Assembly (NCBI GenBank): GCA_019425045.1
Contig: JAHYYI010000007.1
Coordinates: 4,714 to 68,713, forward strand
Reading direction: 5' to 3'
Length of the DNA stretch: 64,000 nucleotides
Source: Collinsella sp.
GTDB lineage: Bacteria > Actinomycetota > Coriobacteriia > Coriobacteriales > Coriobacteriaceae
How positions within the stretch are numbered: the first letter of the stretch is position 1; every line of letters starts with the position of its first letter. The notes beneath the pieces were generated by a model. The model was given only the letters and a program-made list of their open reading frames with translations. It did no database searches and had not been told where the DNA came from. The translations under genes were made by a program, and so were the position numbers. Positions 53,920-62,012 of this stretch are shown here, one piece after another.

Positions 53920-54339
53920 ATGATTAAAGAGCTCTGCCGCGACGAGGCTATCCTGTCTCAGCGTTGCGAGGTTGCGACTGTCGAGGACGAATCGGTCGCT
54001 CAGGATCTGATTGATACCATCAAGTCGCTCGATGATGCCGGCTGCTTGGCCGCCAATCAGATTGGCGTTACCAAGAAGGTCTGCGTCTACCTGGACGATG
54101 CCGGCGAGCCCCACGTGCTCTACAACCCCCGTCTGGTGTTTGGCCTGGGCGCCAGCAAGATGGAGGAGAGCTGCCTGACGCACGAGGAGGTCACCAAGTC
54201 CACGCGCTACATCAAGTGCAAGGTTGCCTTTGACCAGATCGTCGACGGCAAGATGAAGGAGTGCCGCCGCGACTACGCGGGCTTTGAGGCGCAGATGGTC
54301 CAGCATATGATCGACCACTGTCTTGGAAAGTTGGTCTAA
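53920..54339 (+). CDS. Peptide deformylase-like protein lacking the catalytic Glu
   Basis: The 139-residue protein has the deformylase layout: motif 1 CLAANQIGV (normally GLAAPQIG), motif 2 ESCLT (metal Cys, normally EGCLS) and motif 3 QHMIDHCLG. In active enzymes motif 3 is QHExDH; here the Glu is Met, while both His residues remain. Metal binding may persist, but normal deformylase activity is unlikely. ATG 53920 follows GGAGG. It is a paralogue of the intact-motif gene at 59830-60240. Confidence 0.82.
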   Translation: MIKELCRDEAILSQRCEVATVEDESVAQDLIDTIKSLDDAGCLAANQIGVTKKVCVYLDDAGEPHVLYNPRLVFGLGASKMEESCLTHEEVTKSTRYIKCKVAFDQIVDGKMKECRRDYAGFEAQMVQHMIDHCLGKLV

Positions 54340-54373
54340 GGGGACCAAAGCACCGCACTTCGTCTCTTTTGGT

Positions 54374-54406
54374 CCGGGCGTGACATTGTTGTCATGTCCG
54401 GGCTTT
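54374..54406 (+). terminator. Rho-independent terminator after the deformylase-like gene
   Basis: CCGGGCGTGACA (54374-54385) and TGTCATGTCCGG (54390-54401) pair with two G-T pairs and a short loop, then GCTTTT follows. Confidence 0.8.
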
Positions 54407-54470
54407 TGTGTTTAGCGCCTTTTTGTTTGGTGACAATAACCTTAGCAAGAACGTAAAGCTAGGAGGCGCT

Positions 54471-55436
54471 ATGTGTACGAGCATTCGATTTACCGATAAT
54501 TCTGGCCACATGTATCTGGGCCGCAACCTCGACTGGAGCTTTGACTACGGCCAACAGGTTCGCGTGATGCCGCGCGGGTTTCACATTCCGTATTCGTTTA
54601 TCGACGATGCGTCGGCGGCACACGCGGTAATCGGCATGTGCATCGATTACAAGAACTATCCCATGTTTTTCGACTGTGGTAACGATGCGGGTCTGGCTGT
54701 GGCGGGGCTCAACTTTCCCGGCTATGCCGAGTATGCCGAGGGCCCTGTCGACGGCAAGAACAATATCGCGGCCTATGAGTTTCCCCTGTGGGTGGCAGCG
54801 ACGTTCTCGACGGTCGATGAGGTCGAGGCCGCGCTGCGCGACACGGTGATTGTCGCCAAATCTGCCGGAGAGGGGCTGGGCGTGTCGCTGCTCCATTGGA
54901 TTATCGGCGACAGCCAGCGCAGCATCGTGGTCGAGATGATGGCTGACGGCCTGCATGTATACGACGATCCGGTCGACACCCTTGCCAACCAGCCGACCTT
55001 CCCGTGGCACATGGAAAACCTGCGCACCTATATCACCGCCACAAGCGATTTTCCGCAGACGGCGACATGGCGTGGCGCCGAGCTTAAGCCCTATGGAGCC
55101 GGTGCCGGCATGCGCGGCATTCCGGGCGATTGCTATTCGCCGAGCCGTTTTGTAAAGGCGGCGTACCTCAATGCCAATTACCCGCAAAAGGAGAGCGAGA
55201 CCGAAAACGTCGTTCGCATGTTCCGCTCGCTCGAGGGCGTGGTGATGATTGAGGGGGCGTCCAGGATGGGCGATGGCAAGTTCGAGAAGACTATCTATAC
55301 CGGATGCTTTAGCGCGCGCACGGGCAATTATTACTACGCGATGTATGGGGATCCGTCGATTCGTTACGTGAGCCTGATGGATGCCGAGGGCGCGAGCCCC
55401 GATGGGCTCGTGGTTCCCGAGCCGCGTCGTTCGTAG
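54471..55436 (+). CDS. Choloylglycine hydrolase-family protein (bile salt hydrolase type)
   Basis: The 321-residue Ntn hydrolase begins MCTSIRFTDNSGHMYLGRNLDW, with Cys2 as nucleophile after Met removal and Arg18 and Asp21 conserved. Asn81 and Asn173 and the GIPGDCYSPSRFVKA loop with Arg226 match the catalytic residues of bile salt hydrolases and penicillin V acylases. Bile salt deconjugation is likely in a gut organism, but penicillin acylase or N-acyl homoserine lactone acylase activity are alternatives. ATG 54471 follows AGGAGG. Confidence 0.88.
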   Translation: MCTSIRFTDNSGHMYLGRNLDWSFDYGQQVRVMPRGFHIPYSFIDDASAAHAVIGMCIDYKNYPMFFDCGNDAGLAVAGLNFPGYAEYAEGPVDGKNNIAAYEFPLWVAATFSTVDEVEAALRDTVIVAKSAGEGLGVSLLHWIIGDSQRSIVVEMMADGLHVYDDPVDTLANQPTFPWHMENLRTYITATSDFPQTATWRGAELKPYGAGAGMRGIPGDCYSPSRFVKAAYLNANYPQKESETENVVRMFRSLEGVVMIEGASRMGDGKFEKTIYTGCFSARTGNYYYAMYGDPSIRYVSLMDAEGASPDGLVVPEPRRS

Positions 55437-55460
55437 CCCATAGCTTTACTGCAATGCAAA

Positions 55461-55493
55461 ATGGCCCTGCATCTCCCGTGAGGTGCAGGGCCA
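55461..55493 (-). terminator. Hairpin downstream of kup remnant
   Basis: TGGCCCTGCA (55462-55471) and TGCAGGGCCA (55484-55493) form a perfect stem. On the minus strand TTTTGC follows, so it terminates minus-strand transcription. It may also end the bile salt hydrolase mRNA. Confidence 0.75.
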
Positions 55494-55515
55494 CTGTCAT
55501 CGATGTGTGACGTCG

Positions 55516-56000
55516 CTAGAAGTTGACGTCGTTGAGCTGGGCACTCTCGAGGCCGTCGAGCTGTTGCTGTTCGGGCGTATCGGCGACGCTTAGGTGTGAT
55601 GCTGCGGCGGTAGCTCGCCCGACGCCATCAGGTCGCCAACAATCTGGCGCAGGTAGGCGTTGACGCGCTGGTTGACCTTAAAGCCCAGGTCCAAGCGCAC
55701 GCGGAACAAAAAGTCCGTGCCAAAGGTCTCGACGGAATACTCGTGCGTATAGGGCTCGTCGGTGACATGCACGTTGATGAACCAGTATGCCTTGGCGCGC
55801 TTGGGGTGTTTGTCCAGGATGGAGTAGAGCACGTCGCGGTCGAGCGTGAGCGGGTCGGGGCTGTTGGTGAGAAACACGAGGTTGTCGGCGGGCACGGGAT
55901 AGGTCTCGTCGTTGCGCAGACGGTCGAGCTGATCAATGTACTTGGAGACGGGCAGCAGGATCGTTTGCGTGCGCTCGATGGCGAGGCCGTAGGCGTACTT
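55516..56000 (-). pseudogene. kup: Remnant of a Kup potassium transporter gene
   Basis: On the minus strand a frame from 56000 reads KYIDQLDRL, NLVFLTNSP, YSILDKHPKRA, YWFINVHVTDEPYTHEYS and LRQIVGDLMASGELPPQ, the C-terminal cytoplasmic domain of Kup transporters. All TM segments are missing upstream, where a TAA precedes the first homologous codon. After ELPPQHH the frame ends at TAA (55590), and a shifted frame continues with ADTPEQQQLDGLES to a TAG at 55516, perhaps the true C-terminus after a deletion. This is a decayed gene. Confidence 0.8.
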
Positions 56001-56054
56001 TTATGCCGTCTTCATACATATATGAGCAGTGTGGCTCATCGGATTATTTAAGAC

Positions 56055-56078
56055 AATAATCCCCAGCTGGGGATTATT
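56055..56078. repeat. Perfect 24-bp palindrome
   Basis: AATAATCCCCAG followed by its exact complement CTGGGGATTATT, with no loop. It lies between the kup remnant and an EamA gene. The core resembles the ATCCCCA...TGGGGAT arms at 36661-36693. Confidence 0.8.
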
Positions 56079-56182
56079 CACGTACGCAGGTAGCATTTCA
56101 AAATAGGGGCGCATCCGCTGAATGGTTCTGCTGCAATGTGATAACCGCGGACAGACCCTGCTTTGAAACTGAAGAGGGGCTT

Positions 56183-57094
56183 TTAGGCGCGTGCTGCCTG
56201 GGCGATACCGGCCTTGGCGCTTGCGCGTTTGCCGGCGAGTTCGCAAAAGATCGCGCCGCCGATGATAAGCGCGGCGCCCATCAGGCGGACCGGTGTTATG
56301 GCTTCACCCAAAAGGGCGGCCGAGAACACGACCGCCGAAAGCGGCTCGAGGTAGCCGACGACGGCGACGGTCTGGACGGGCAGCTTGGCGACGGCGCTAA
56401 AGTAGAGCAGGCAACCAATGCCGGTGTTGACGACGCCGAGCATAGCGACGGCGCGCCAATCAATGCTGGCGGCGACGCCGGCGGACAGGAACGAGGGAGC
56501 GCCCTGCGTGATGAGCGTGAGGGCCAGTGCGGTCACAAAGGCGGCGCTCACTTGGAGTGCGGAGTTCTCGAGGCCCTCGATGTGCGGCGCACCCTTGCTG
56601 GCGATGACCATCAATGCATAGCAGAAGGCCGAGGCGATTCCACAGACGATGCCCGCAATGGGCATATTGCCGCCTAGACCTTGCGCTGCAATGAGAAAAG
56701 CACCGCAGGCGACGGCGACAAAGCCGGCGATTTTGCCGCCGGTCAGCTTTTCGCCAAAAATGAGCGGGGAGAGGGCCATAACGATGATGGGGCCACAGTA
56801 ATACAACAGCGAGGAGATACCAACGCCGATCGTCTGATAGGCGCGGAACAGGAAAATCCAGCTGGCGCCCAGCGCGGCGCCCGAGACGATGAGCGCTGCG
56901 GCCTCGCGGGGGCGAGACGGAGCCTGCAGGTTATGGCGCTTGGTTATGAAGAGGATGGCGGCAAGGGTGAGAGCGCCCAAAAACGTGCGCAACAGTACGA
57001 TATCGGAGCTCGGCAGCGCGATGGCAGCGGCGATGATGCCGTTGGAGCCAAACAATAGCAATGCTGCTAAGTACGTAAACAATCCGTTGTTCAT
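56183..57094 (-). CDS. EamA/DMT-superfamily transporter
   Basis: The 303-residue protein has ten predicted TM helices in two EamA repeats, starting FTYLAALLLFGSNGIIAAAIALPS. The second repeat has VVGYLEPLSAVVFSAALLGEAITP, a typical signature. The substrate is unknown. It is divergent from a LysR gene 118 bases away, the second such pair in the window. Confidence 0.88.
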   Translation of the reverse strand: MNNGLFTYLAALLLFGSNGIIAAAIALPSSDIVLLRTFLGALTLAAILFITKRHNLQAPSRPREAAALIVSGAALGASWIFLFRAYQTIGVGISSLLYYCGPIIVMALSPLIFGEKLTGGKIAGFVAVACGAFLIAAQGLGGNMPIAGIVCGIASAFCYALMVIASKGAPHIEGLENSALQVSAAFVTALALTLITQGAPSFLSAGVAASIDWRAVAMLGVVNTGIGCLLYFSAVAKLPVQTVAVVGYLEPLSAVVFSAALLGEAITPVRLMGAALIIGGAIFCELAGKRASAKAGIAQAARA

Positions 57095-57212
57095 GTGCTG
57101 ACATCCCCTCTATATCCGAGCATGTTCACTATGGGTGAACTGGCTTTAGAAGAAAAACGAATATAATGCATGGCTGACATGACAAAAACTCATGTAAAGG
57201 TGGAGGGGTGCC

Positions 57213-58070
57213 GTGGAAACGAATATTCAAAAGATGCAGGTGCTGCTCGAGACCGTGCGGGCCGGCAGTTTTACGCGCGCCGCCGAGCGGCTGAGCTATT
57301 CGCAGTCGGGCGTGAGCCGTATGGTGGCCGATCTCGAGGCCGACTGGGGCTTTAAAGTGCTCGATAGAAGCCGCGAGGGCGTAGTGCTTTCTGCCGATGG
57401 GCGGCAGATCATGCCGGCGGTTGAGGCGCTCTGCGAGGAGTTTGGCCGCCTGCAGCGACACGTGGACGAGATGCGTGGGCTCATGCGCGGCAAGATCTGC
57501 ATTGGTACGTTTTCGAGTGTGGCGACCCATGTACTGCCGCCGGTGATTGCGCGCTTTCGCGCCGATCATCCGGATGTCGATTACGAGCTGCTGATGGGTG
57601 ATTACTCCGAGATTGAGCAATGGGTGGCGGAAGGCCGCTGCGACCTGGGCTTTATTCCGCGCGAGCCACGCGGCGCCGGCATGGCGTCGCGACCGTTGGT
57701 GCAAGACGAGTTGATGGCGGTAGTGCCGGCAGAGTCTTTGCTTGCCACCGAGGAGGTCGTCTCTCTTGCCGATTTAGCCAACGAGCAGTTTATTCTGCTA
57801 GAACGCGGCACTGATGACGAGATTACGCCGCTATTCCGTCGGGCGGGGCTGGCGGTGCGCTCAAAACTGTCGACTTGGGATGACTATGCGATTATGGCTA
57901 TGGTCGAGGATGGCCTGGGCGTGAGCATTCTTCCCGCGCTCATCTTGCGTCGCTGCCAGTTCGATGTTGCCGTGCGTCCGCTCGAAGGGCATCCCCATCG
58001 GCAGATCAACGCCATATATCGAACGGCCGATGTTTCGCTTGCCGCCGCTCGTTTCCTCGAATACCTCTAA
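57213..58070 (+). CDS. LysR-family transcriptional regulator
   Basis: This 285-residue protein begins with a LysR helix-turn-helix (FTRAAERLSYSQSGVSRMVADLEADWGFKVLDRSREGVV) and has a LysR substrate-binding domain from about residue 85. The start is GTG 57213, with GGAGGGG eight bases upstream. It probably controls the divergent EamA transporter. Confidence 0.92.
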   Translation: METNIQKMQVLLETVRAGSFTRAAERLSYSQSGVSRMVADLEADWGFKVLDRSREGVVLSADGRQIMPAVEALCEEFGRLQRHVDEMRGLMRGKICIGTFSSVATHVLPPVIARFRADHPDVDYELLMGDYSEIEQWVAEGRCDLGFIPREPRGAGMASRPLVQDELMAVVPAESLLATEEVVSLADLANEQFILLERGTDDEITPLFRRAGLAVRSKLSTWDDYAIMAMVEDGLGVSILPALILRRCQFDVAVRPLEGHPHRQINAIYRTADVSLAAARFLEYL

Positions 58071-58131
58071 ATGCGTGCACGTCGTTATCGCCTTGGGATA
58101 AATCTCGAGGTCTTGCTCATTTTATTTTTGA

Positions 58132-58212
58132 AATTGAACTTTTCGAAATAGCACGGCGTTATACTGCTGCCTAAATTGAACTCAGGTTCAATTCGTGTTG
58201 TATAAATTGAAC
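58132..58212 (+). promoter_or_regulatory. Cluster of AATTGAAC half-sites before the HTH-aminotransferase gene
   Basis: AATTGAAC occurs at 58132-58139, 58174-58181 and 58205-58212, and its complement GTTCAATT at 58186-58193. The middle pair makes a perfect 20-bp operator AATTGAAC-TCAG-GTTCAATT. TTATACT at 58159-58165 is a likely -10 box. The layout suits autoregulation by the gene's own HTH domain. Confidence 0.65.
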
Positions 58213-58233
58213 TTTGCCAGCAAGGAGGTTCTA

Positions 58234-59754
58234 GTGGCCCAAGAGACGTTTAGCGATCGTCTGCGACAGGCTATGTCCGATCGCGACGTTCGCCAGTCGG
58301 ACGTGATCCGCGCATCGGAGATGCTCGGCAAAAAACTCGGCAAGAGCCAGATGAGCCAATATGTGAGCGGCAAGACGATTCCGCGGCGCGATGTGGCAGA
58401 GCTGCTCGCCCGTATTTTGGAGGTCGATGTTACCTGGCTGCTCGCCGGTGACGCCGACCAAGGCGAGGAATCATCTCCCCGCAACGATTCCAGGCCCGAA
58501 TCCCATCCCTCAGCTCAAATTGCAAGGAGCACCACCATGCGTACTTTTTCTAAATCCGCCAAGCTCGATAACGTCCTGTATGACGTGCGCGGTCCCGTCG
58601 TCGACGAGGCCGCCCGTATGGAGGACGAGGGCGAGCGCATCCTCAAGCTCAATATCGGCAACCCGGCGCCCTTCGGTTTCCGCACGCCCGATGAGGTCAT
58701 CAAGGACATGCGCCAGCAGCTGCCCGACTGCGAAGGCTATTCCAACTCGCGTGGCCTGTTCTCCGCGCGCAAGGCGATCATGCAGTATTCGCAGATCAAG
58801 GGCTTGCCCAACGTTCAGATGGAGCATATCTACACGGGCAACGGCGTGTCCGAGCTCATTCAGCTTTCGATGAACGCGCTGCTCGACAATGGCGACGAGA
58901 TTCTGATCCCCAGCCCCGACTATCCGCTCTGGACGGCGTGCGCAACCCTTGCCGGCGGTCATCCCGTGCACTATCTGTGCGATGAGCAGGCGGATTGGTA
59001 TCCCGACCTGGAGGATATGGAGTCCAAGATCACGAGCGCGACCAAAGCCCTCGTCATCATCAACCCCAACAACCCCACGGGTTCCGTCTATCCACGCGAG
59101 GTGCTCGAGGGCATCGTCGAGGTTGCACGCAGGCATCAGCTGATGATCTTTGCTGATGAGATCTACGACCGCCTGTGCATGGACGGCTACGAGCACGTCT
59201 CGATTGCCTCGCTCGCTCCCGATCTGCCCTGCGTCACCTTTAGCGGTCTGTCCAAGTCGCACATGATCGCGGGCTATCGTATTGGCTGGATGGTGCTTTC
59301 GGGCAACCAGCGCTGCATGAGCGACTTCATCATGGGCATCAACATGCTCTCCAACATGCGTCTGTGCTCCAACGTGCCGGCTCAGTCGATCGTCCAGACG
59401 GCGCTCGGTGGCCATCAGTCCGTCAACGACTACATCCGCCCCGGCGGCCGTGTCTACGAGCAGCGCAACTTTGTGTATGAGGCGCTCAACAAGATTGACG
59501 GCATCTCGGTGGTTAAGCCGCGTGCGGCGTTCTACATCTTCCCCAAGATGGATGTGAAGAAGTTCAACATTACCGATGACGAGCAGTTCGCCCTTGACCT
59601 GCTGCACGAGAAGAAGATTCTGATCACGCGCGGCGGCGGCTTCAACTGGGCTGAGCCCGACCACTTCCGTATCGTGTACCTGCCGCGCATGGAAGTGCTC
59701 AAAGAGTCCCTCGAAGATCTCGCCGACTTCTTCGATCATTACCGCCAGAGCTAG
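58234..59754 (+). CDS. XRE helix-turn-helix fused to AlaA-type aminotransferase
   Basis: The 506-residue protein has an N-terminal XRE-type HTH (residues 5-72), a linker of about 30 residues and then a fold-type I PLP aminotransferase from residue 102. That part has GNPAPFGF, YTGNGVSELIQLS, NPNNPTGSVYP, FADEIYDRL and the PLP Lys in SGLSKSHMIAGYRIG. The aminotransferase half resembles alanine/glutamate-type AlaA enzymes. The GTG at 58234 follows AAGGAGG. A second start lies inside the linker (see 58524-58539). The gene is preceded by an operator cluster, so the enzyme may regulate its own synthesis. Confidence 0.85.
   Translation: MAQETFSDRLRQAMSDRDVRQSDVIRASEMLGKKLGKSQMSQYVSGKTIPRRDVAELLARILEVDVTWLLAGDADQGEESSPRNDSRPESHPSAQIARSTTMRTFSKSAKLDNVLYDVRGPVVDEAARMEDEGERILKLNIGNPAPFGFRTPDEVIKDMRQQLPDCEGYSNSRGLFSARKAIMQYSQIKGLPNVQMEHIYTGNGVSELIQLSMNALLDNGDEILIPSPDYPLWTACATLAGGHPVHYLCDEQADWYPDLEDMESKITSATKALVIINPNNPTGSVYPREVLEGIVEVARRHQLMIFADEIYDRLCMDGYEHVSIASLAPDLPCVTFSGLSKSHMIAGYRIGWMVLSGNQRCMSDFIMGINMLSNMRLCSNVPAQSIVQTALGGHQSVNDYIRPGGRVYEQRNFVYEALNKIDGISVVKPRAAFYIFPKMDVKKFNITDDEQFALDLLHEKKILITRGGGFNWAEPDHFRIVYLPRMEVLKESLEDLADFFDHYRQS
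58524..58539 (+). promoter_or_regulatory. Internal ribosome binding site and ATG for the aminotransferase half
   Basis: AAGGAG at 58524-58529 is followed after seven bases by ATG 58537, in frame with the fusion gene and exactly at the start of the aminotransferase domain. This would give a free aminotransferase of 405 residues. Confidence 0.6.
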
Positions 59755-59778
59755 TGGGATAGAAGTTCCGCACTATGA

Positions 59779-59814
59779 AAAGCTCCCTGCAGTTGTTTTG
59801 CTGCAGGGAGCTTT
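59779..59814. terminator. Rho-independent terminator between convergent genes
   Basis: AAAGCTCCCTGCAG (59779-59792) and CTGCAGGGAGCTTT (59801-59814) are perfect 14-bp arms with an 8-base loop; it can serve both the aminotransferase fusion and the deformylase gene. Confidence 0.85.
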
Positions 59815-59829
59815 CTTGAATCGGCGGAA

Positions 59830-60240
59830 CTAAATAACGATTCCGCAACAGTGGTCGATTTCGTGTTGGATGATCTCGGCGGTGTAGCCCGAGAAGTTTT
59901 TGATGCGGTGGACGAAATTCTCGTCCAAATACTCAACCTTAATGCGGCGATAGCGAGTACAGGGGCGCTCGCCGGAAAGCGAGAGACATCCTTCGCTCGT
60001 CTGATAGGAATTGACCTGCTCAAGAATTTGAGGGTTGTACATCAGCAGCGCCCTGTTGCCGTCCTTTACGCAGATGATGCGTTTGCGCACGCCAATCATG
60101 TTGGCGGCAAGGCCCACGCACTCGTGCTCATGCTCATGGAGCGTATCCAGGAGGTCCTGCCCGGTCGCGGCATCGTCGGGTCCCGCGTCTTCGGAAGGCA
60201 GGCGCAAAAAGAACTCGGATTTCATGATGGGCTTAATCAT
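59830..60240 (-). CDS. def: Peptide deformylase-like protein with intact HExDH motif
   Basis: The 136-residue protein has GLAANMIGV (motif 1), EGCLSLSG with the metal Cys (motif 2) and QHEIDHCCG (motif 3) with both His and the catalytic Glu. It should bind Fe or Zn and remove formyl groups from new proteins. It is short for a deformylase. ATG 60240 follows GAGGAG. The protein is paralogous to the gene at 53920-54339. Confidence 0.83.
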   Translation of the reverse strand: MIKPIMKSEFFLRLPSEDAGPDDAATGQDLLDTLHEHEHECVGLAANMIGVRKRIICVKDGNRALLMYNPQILEQVNSYQTSEGCLSLSGERPCTRYRRIKVEYLDENFVHRIKNFSGYTAEIIQHEIDHCCGIVI

Positions 60241-60444
60241 GGCGGGCTCCTCATGTCTCGTGCTTTCGTGGACTTTTAATAATAGCGCGGAAGGAAAGCT
60301 GCGCGTCAGCGTTACAATCTTTCAACGTTGGACCATGTTGTCGGATCCGTCGCGTGCGGCGTCTGACGTAAGTCTAGGGCTCATGCTCGCCCTGGACTGT
60401 TCCTCTGGGGCGATGCGACTGTCGTTCCAAGAGGAAGGAAATGC

Positions 60445-61860
60445 ATGGGGAGCAAATCTCAGCAACAAGTTCAAGCAACGCCATCGGCCACTTCGGCGTT
60501 TCTCGTCGTAATGTATATTGCAGCCTTTGTCGCCGCGTTTAACGAGAACATCATTAACGTGGCACTGCACGATATCATGGCGGCCTTTTCGGTGAGTGCC
60601 ACCACGGCGCAGTGGCTAGTTTCGGGATACATGATCGTGACGTCGATCTTTACGGCCATCATGGCCTTTCTGTCCGGTCGTTTCTCGACGCGCAAGCTGC
60701 TGTTTTTCGCATGCGGATGCATGGTCGCCGGAGAAGTTCTGTGCCTGGTCGCCCCGTCGTTTACCGTTTTGCTGCCAAGTCGTATTTTGCAGGCTGCGGG
60801 ATCGGGCATCTTGTTTCCGCTCATGATGAATGTGGTGCTATCTTGTGCTCCGCGCGAGAAGCTCGGTCTGTATCTGAGCCTGGGCGGTGCCTGCATTACG
60901 CTAGGGCCGGCGTTTGGGCCCGTGATTAGTGGTCTTATGTGCACGTTGTTTGGCTGGAGGGCGGTGTTCGTAGTGCCGCTGGTGGGCGGTGTCGTGGTCG
61001 CCGCGGCGGCAGCAAAGCTCGTTCGGAATGTCGGAGAGCGCTCGAACACCACGCTTGATATTCTGTCGGTTGTTTTGCTCGCTGCCGGCATTACGGCGTT
61101 CGTGTATTCCGTAGGCGAGTTCTCGACCAATGTGATGGCCGGTATCGTGGCGCTTTTCGCCGCTGTTGTGGTGCTCGGCCTGTTTGCGGTTCGTCAGCTC
61201 AAGCTCGAGCATCCGGTGCTTAACGTGCGTCCCATGGCGAGCGTTCGTTTTTGGCCTGCGTGCCTGCTTGTGGTGGTGTCGATGATGACGACGTTCTCGA
61301 TGAGCGTTTTGTTGCCGCTCTATTTTGAGGGCGCATACGGCATGACCGCACTTGTCGCGGGTTTGCTCATTTTGCCGGCGATCGCCTGCAACGCCGTGAC
61401 CTCGATTGTGGGCGGACGCGTGATGGATGCCCGTGGCGCATGGCCGCTGCTGCCGGTCGGCTTTGCCCTGATTGCCGTGGGACAGACTGCCATCTCGATG
61501 ACGGCGGCAAGCATGAACATCGGCGTCGTCGTGGCGCTGACCGTTGTGGTGTATGCCGGAGTCGGTTTGGTGTTGAGCCCCTCGCAAACGGCCGGCTTGG
61601 AGACGCTTCCCGCCGCTGAGCATCCTCACGGAACGGCATTGCTTAACACGTGGAACATGATTGCCGCGTCGTTTGGTCCGTCGCTGTTTATCGGCCTGCT
61701 TTCGAGTTCTGCGGTGGCTGCTGGCGCCGCAGGCGTTGCGTCGGACGTTGCCCAGGCGATAGGATTTGCAGCCGCCGTGCGCGTGGCGGCCGTGATTGCC
61801 GTTGTCGGGTTCGCGGTGTCGCTGGTGTACGCTCGCCGCGAGTCGCACATGTCGCATTAA
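60445..61860 (+). CDS. MFS efflux transporter, DHA2/EmrB-type
   Basis: The 471-residue protein has about 14 TM segments and the DHA2 motif: MAAFSVSATTAQWLVSGYMI in TM2 region, GRFSTRKLLFFACG (motif A), and GGACITLGPAFGPVISGLM (motif C, antiporter). It exports drugs or other compounds in exchange for protons. A GAGGAAGGAA binding site precedes; ATG 60445 and an upstream ATG at 60441 (out of frame) are close. The substrate is unknown. Confidence 0.88.
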   Translation: MGSKSQQQVQATPSATSAFLVVMYIAAFVAAFNENIINVALHDIMAAFSVSATTAQWLVSGYMIVTSIFTAIMAFLSGRFSTRKLLFFACGCMVAGEVLCLVAPSFTVLLPSRILQAAGSGILFPLMMNVVLSCAPREKLGLYLSLGGACITLGPAFGPVISGLMCTLFGWRAVFVVPLVGGVVVAAAAAKLVRNVGERSNTTLDILSVVLLAAGITAFVYSVGEFSTNVMAGIVALFAAVVVLGLFAVRQLKLEHPVLNVRPMASVRFWPACLLVVVSMMTTFSMSVLLPLYFEGAYGMTALVAGLLILPAIACNAVTSIVGGRVMDARGAWPLLPVGFALIAVGQTAISMTAASMNIGVVVALTVVVYAGVGLVLSPSQTAGLETLPAAEHPHGTALLNTWNMIAASFGPSLFIGLLSSSAVAAGAAGVASDVAQAIGFAAAVRVAAVIAVVGFAVSLVYARRESHMSH

Positions 61861-62012
61861 TGTGTGCACATAGATTCTGCAGCTAGATTGGATGGCGACA
61901 CCTTAAACTAATGGACGTTTTGCCGAGAGGCATGAATGTATAAAGCGCAAAGAGTGCGCGACGGGCCCCGCGAATGGGGCGATGATGCCCGAGAGGGCCA
62001 AGAAGGAGTCTC

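Noticed and set aside
56001..56246. 81-codon minus-strand frame across the palindrome
   Set aside because: It reads through the 24-bp palindrome and the EamA gene end; no known domain and no binding site.
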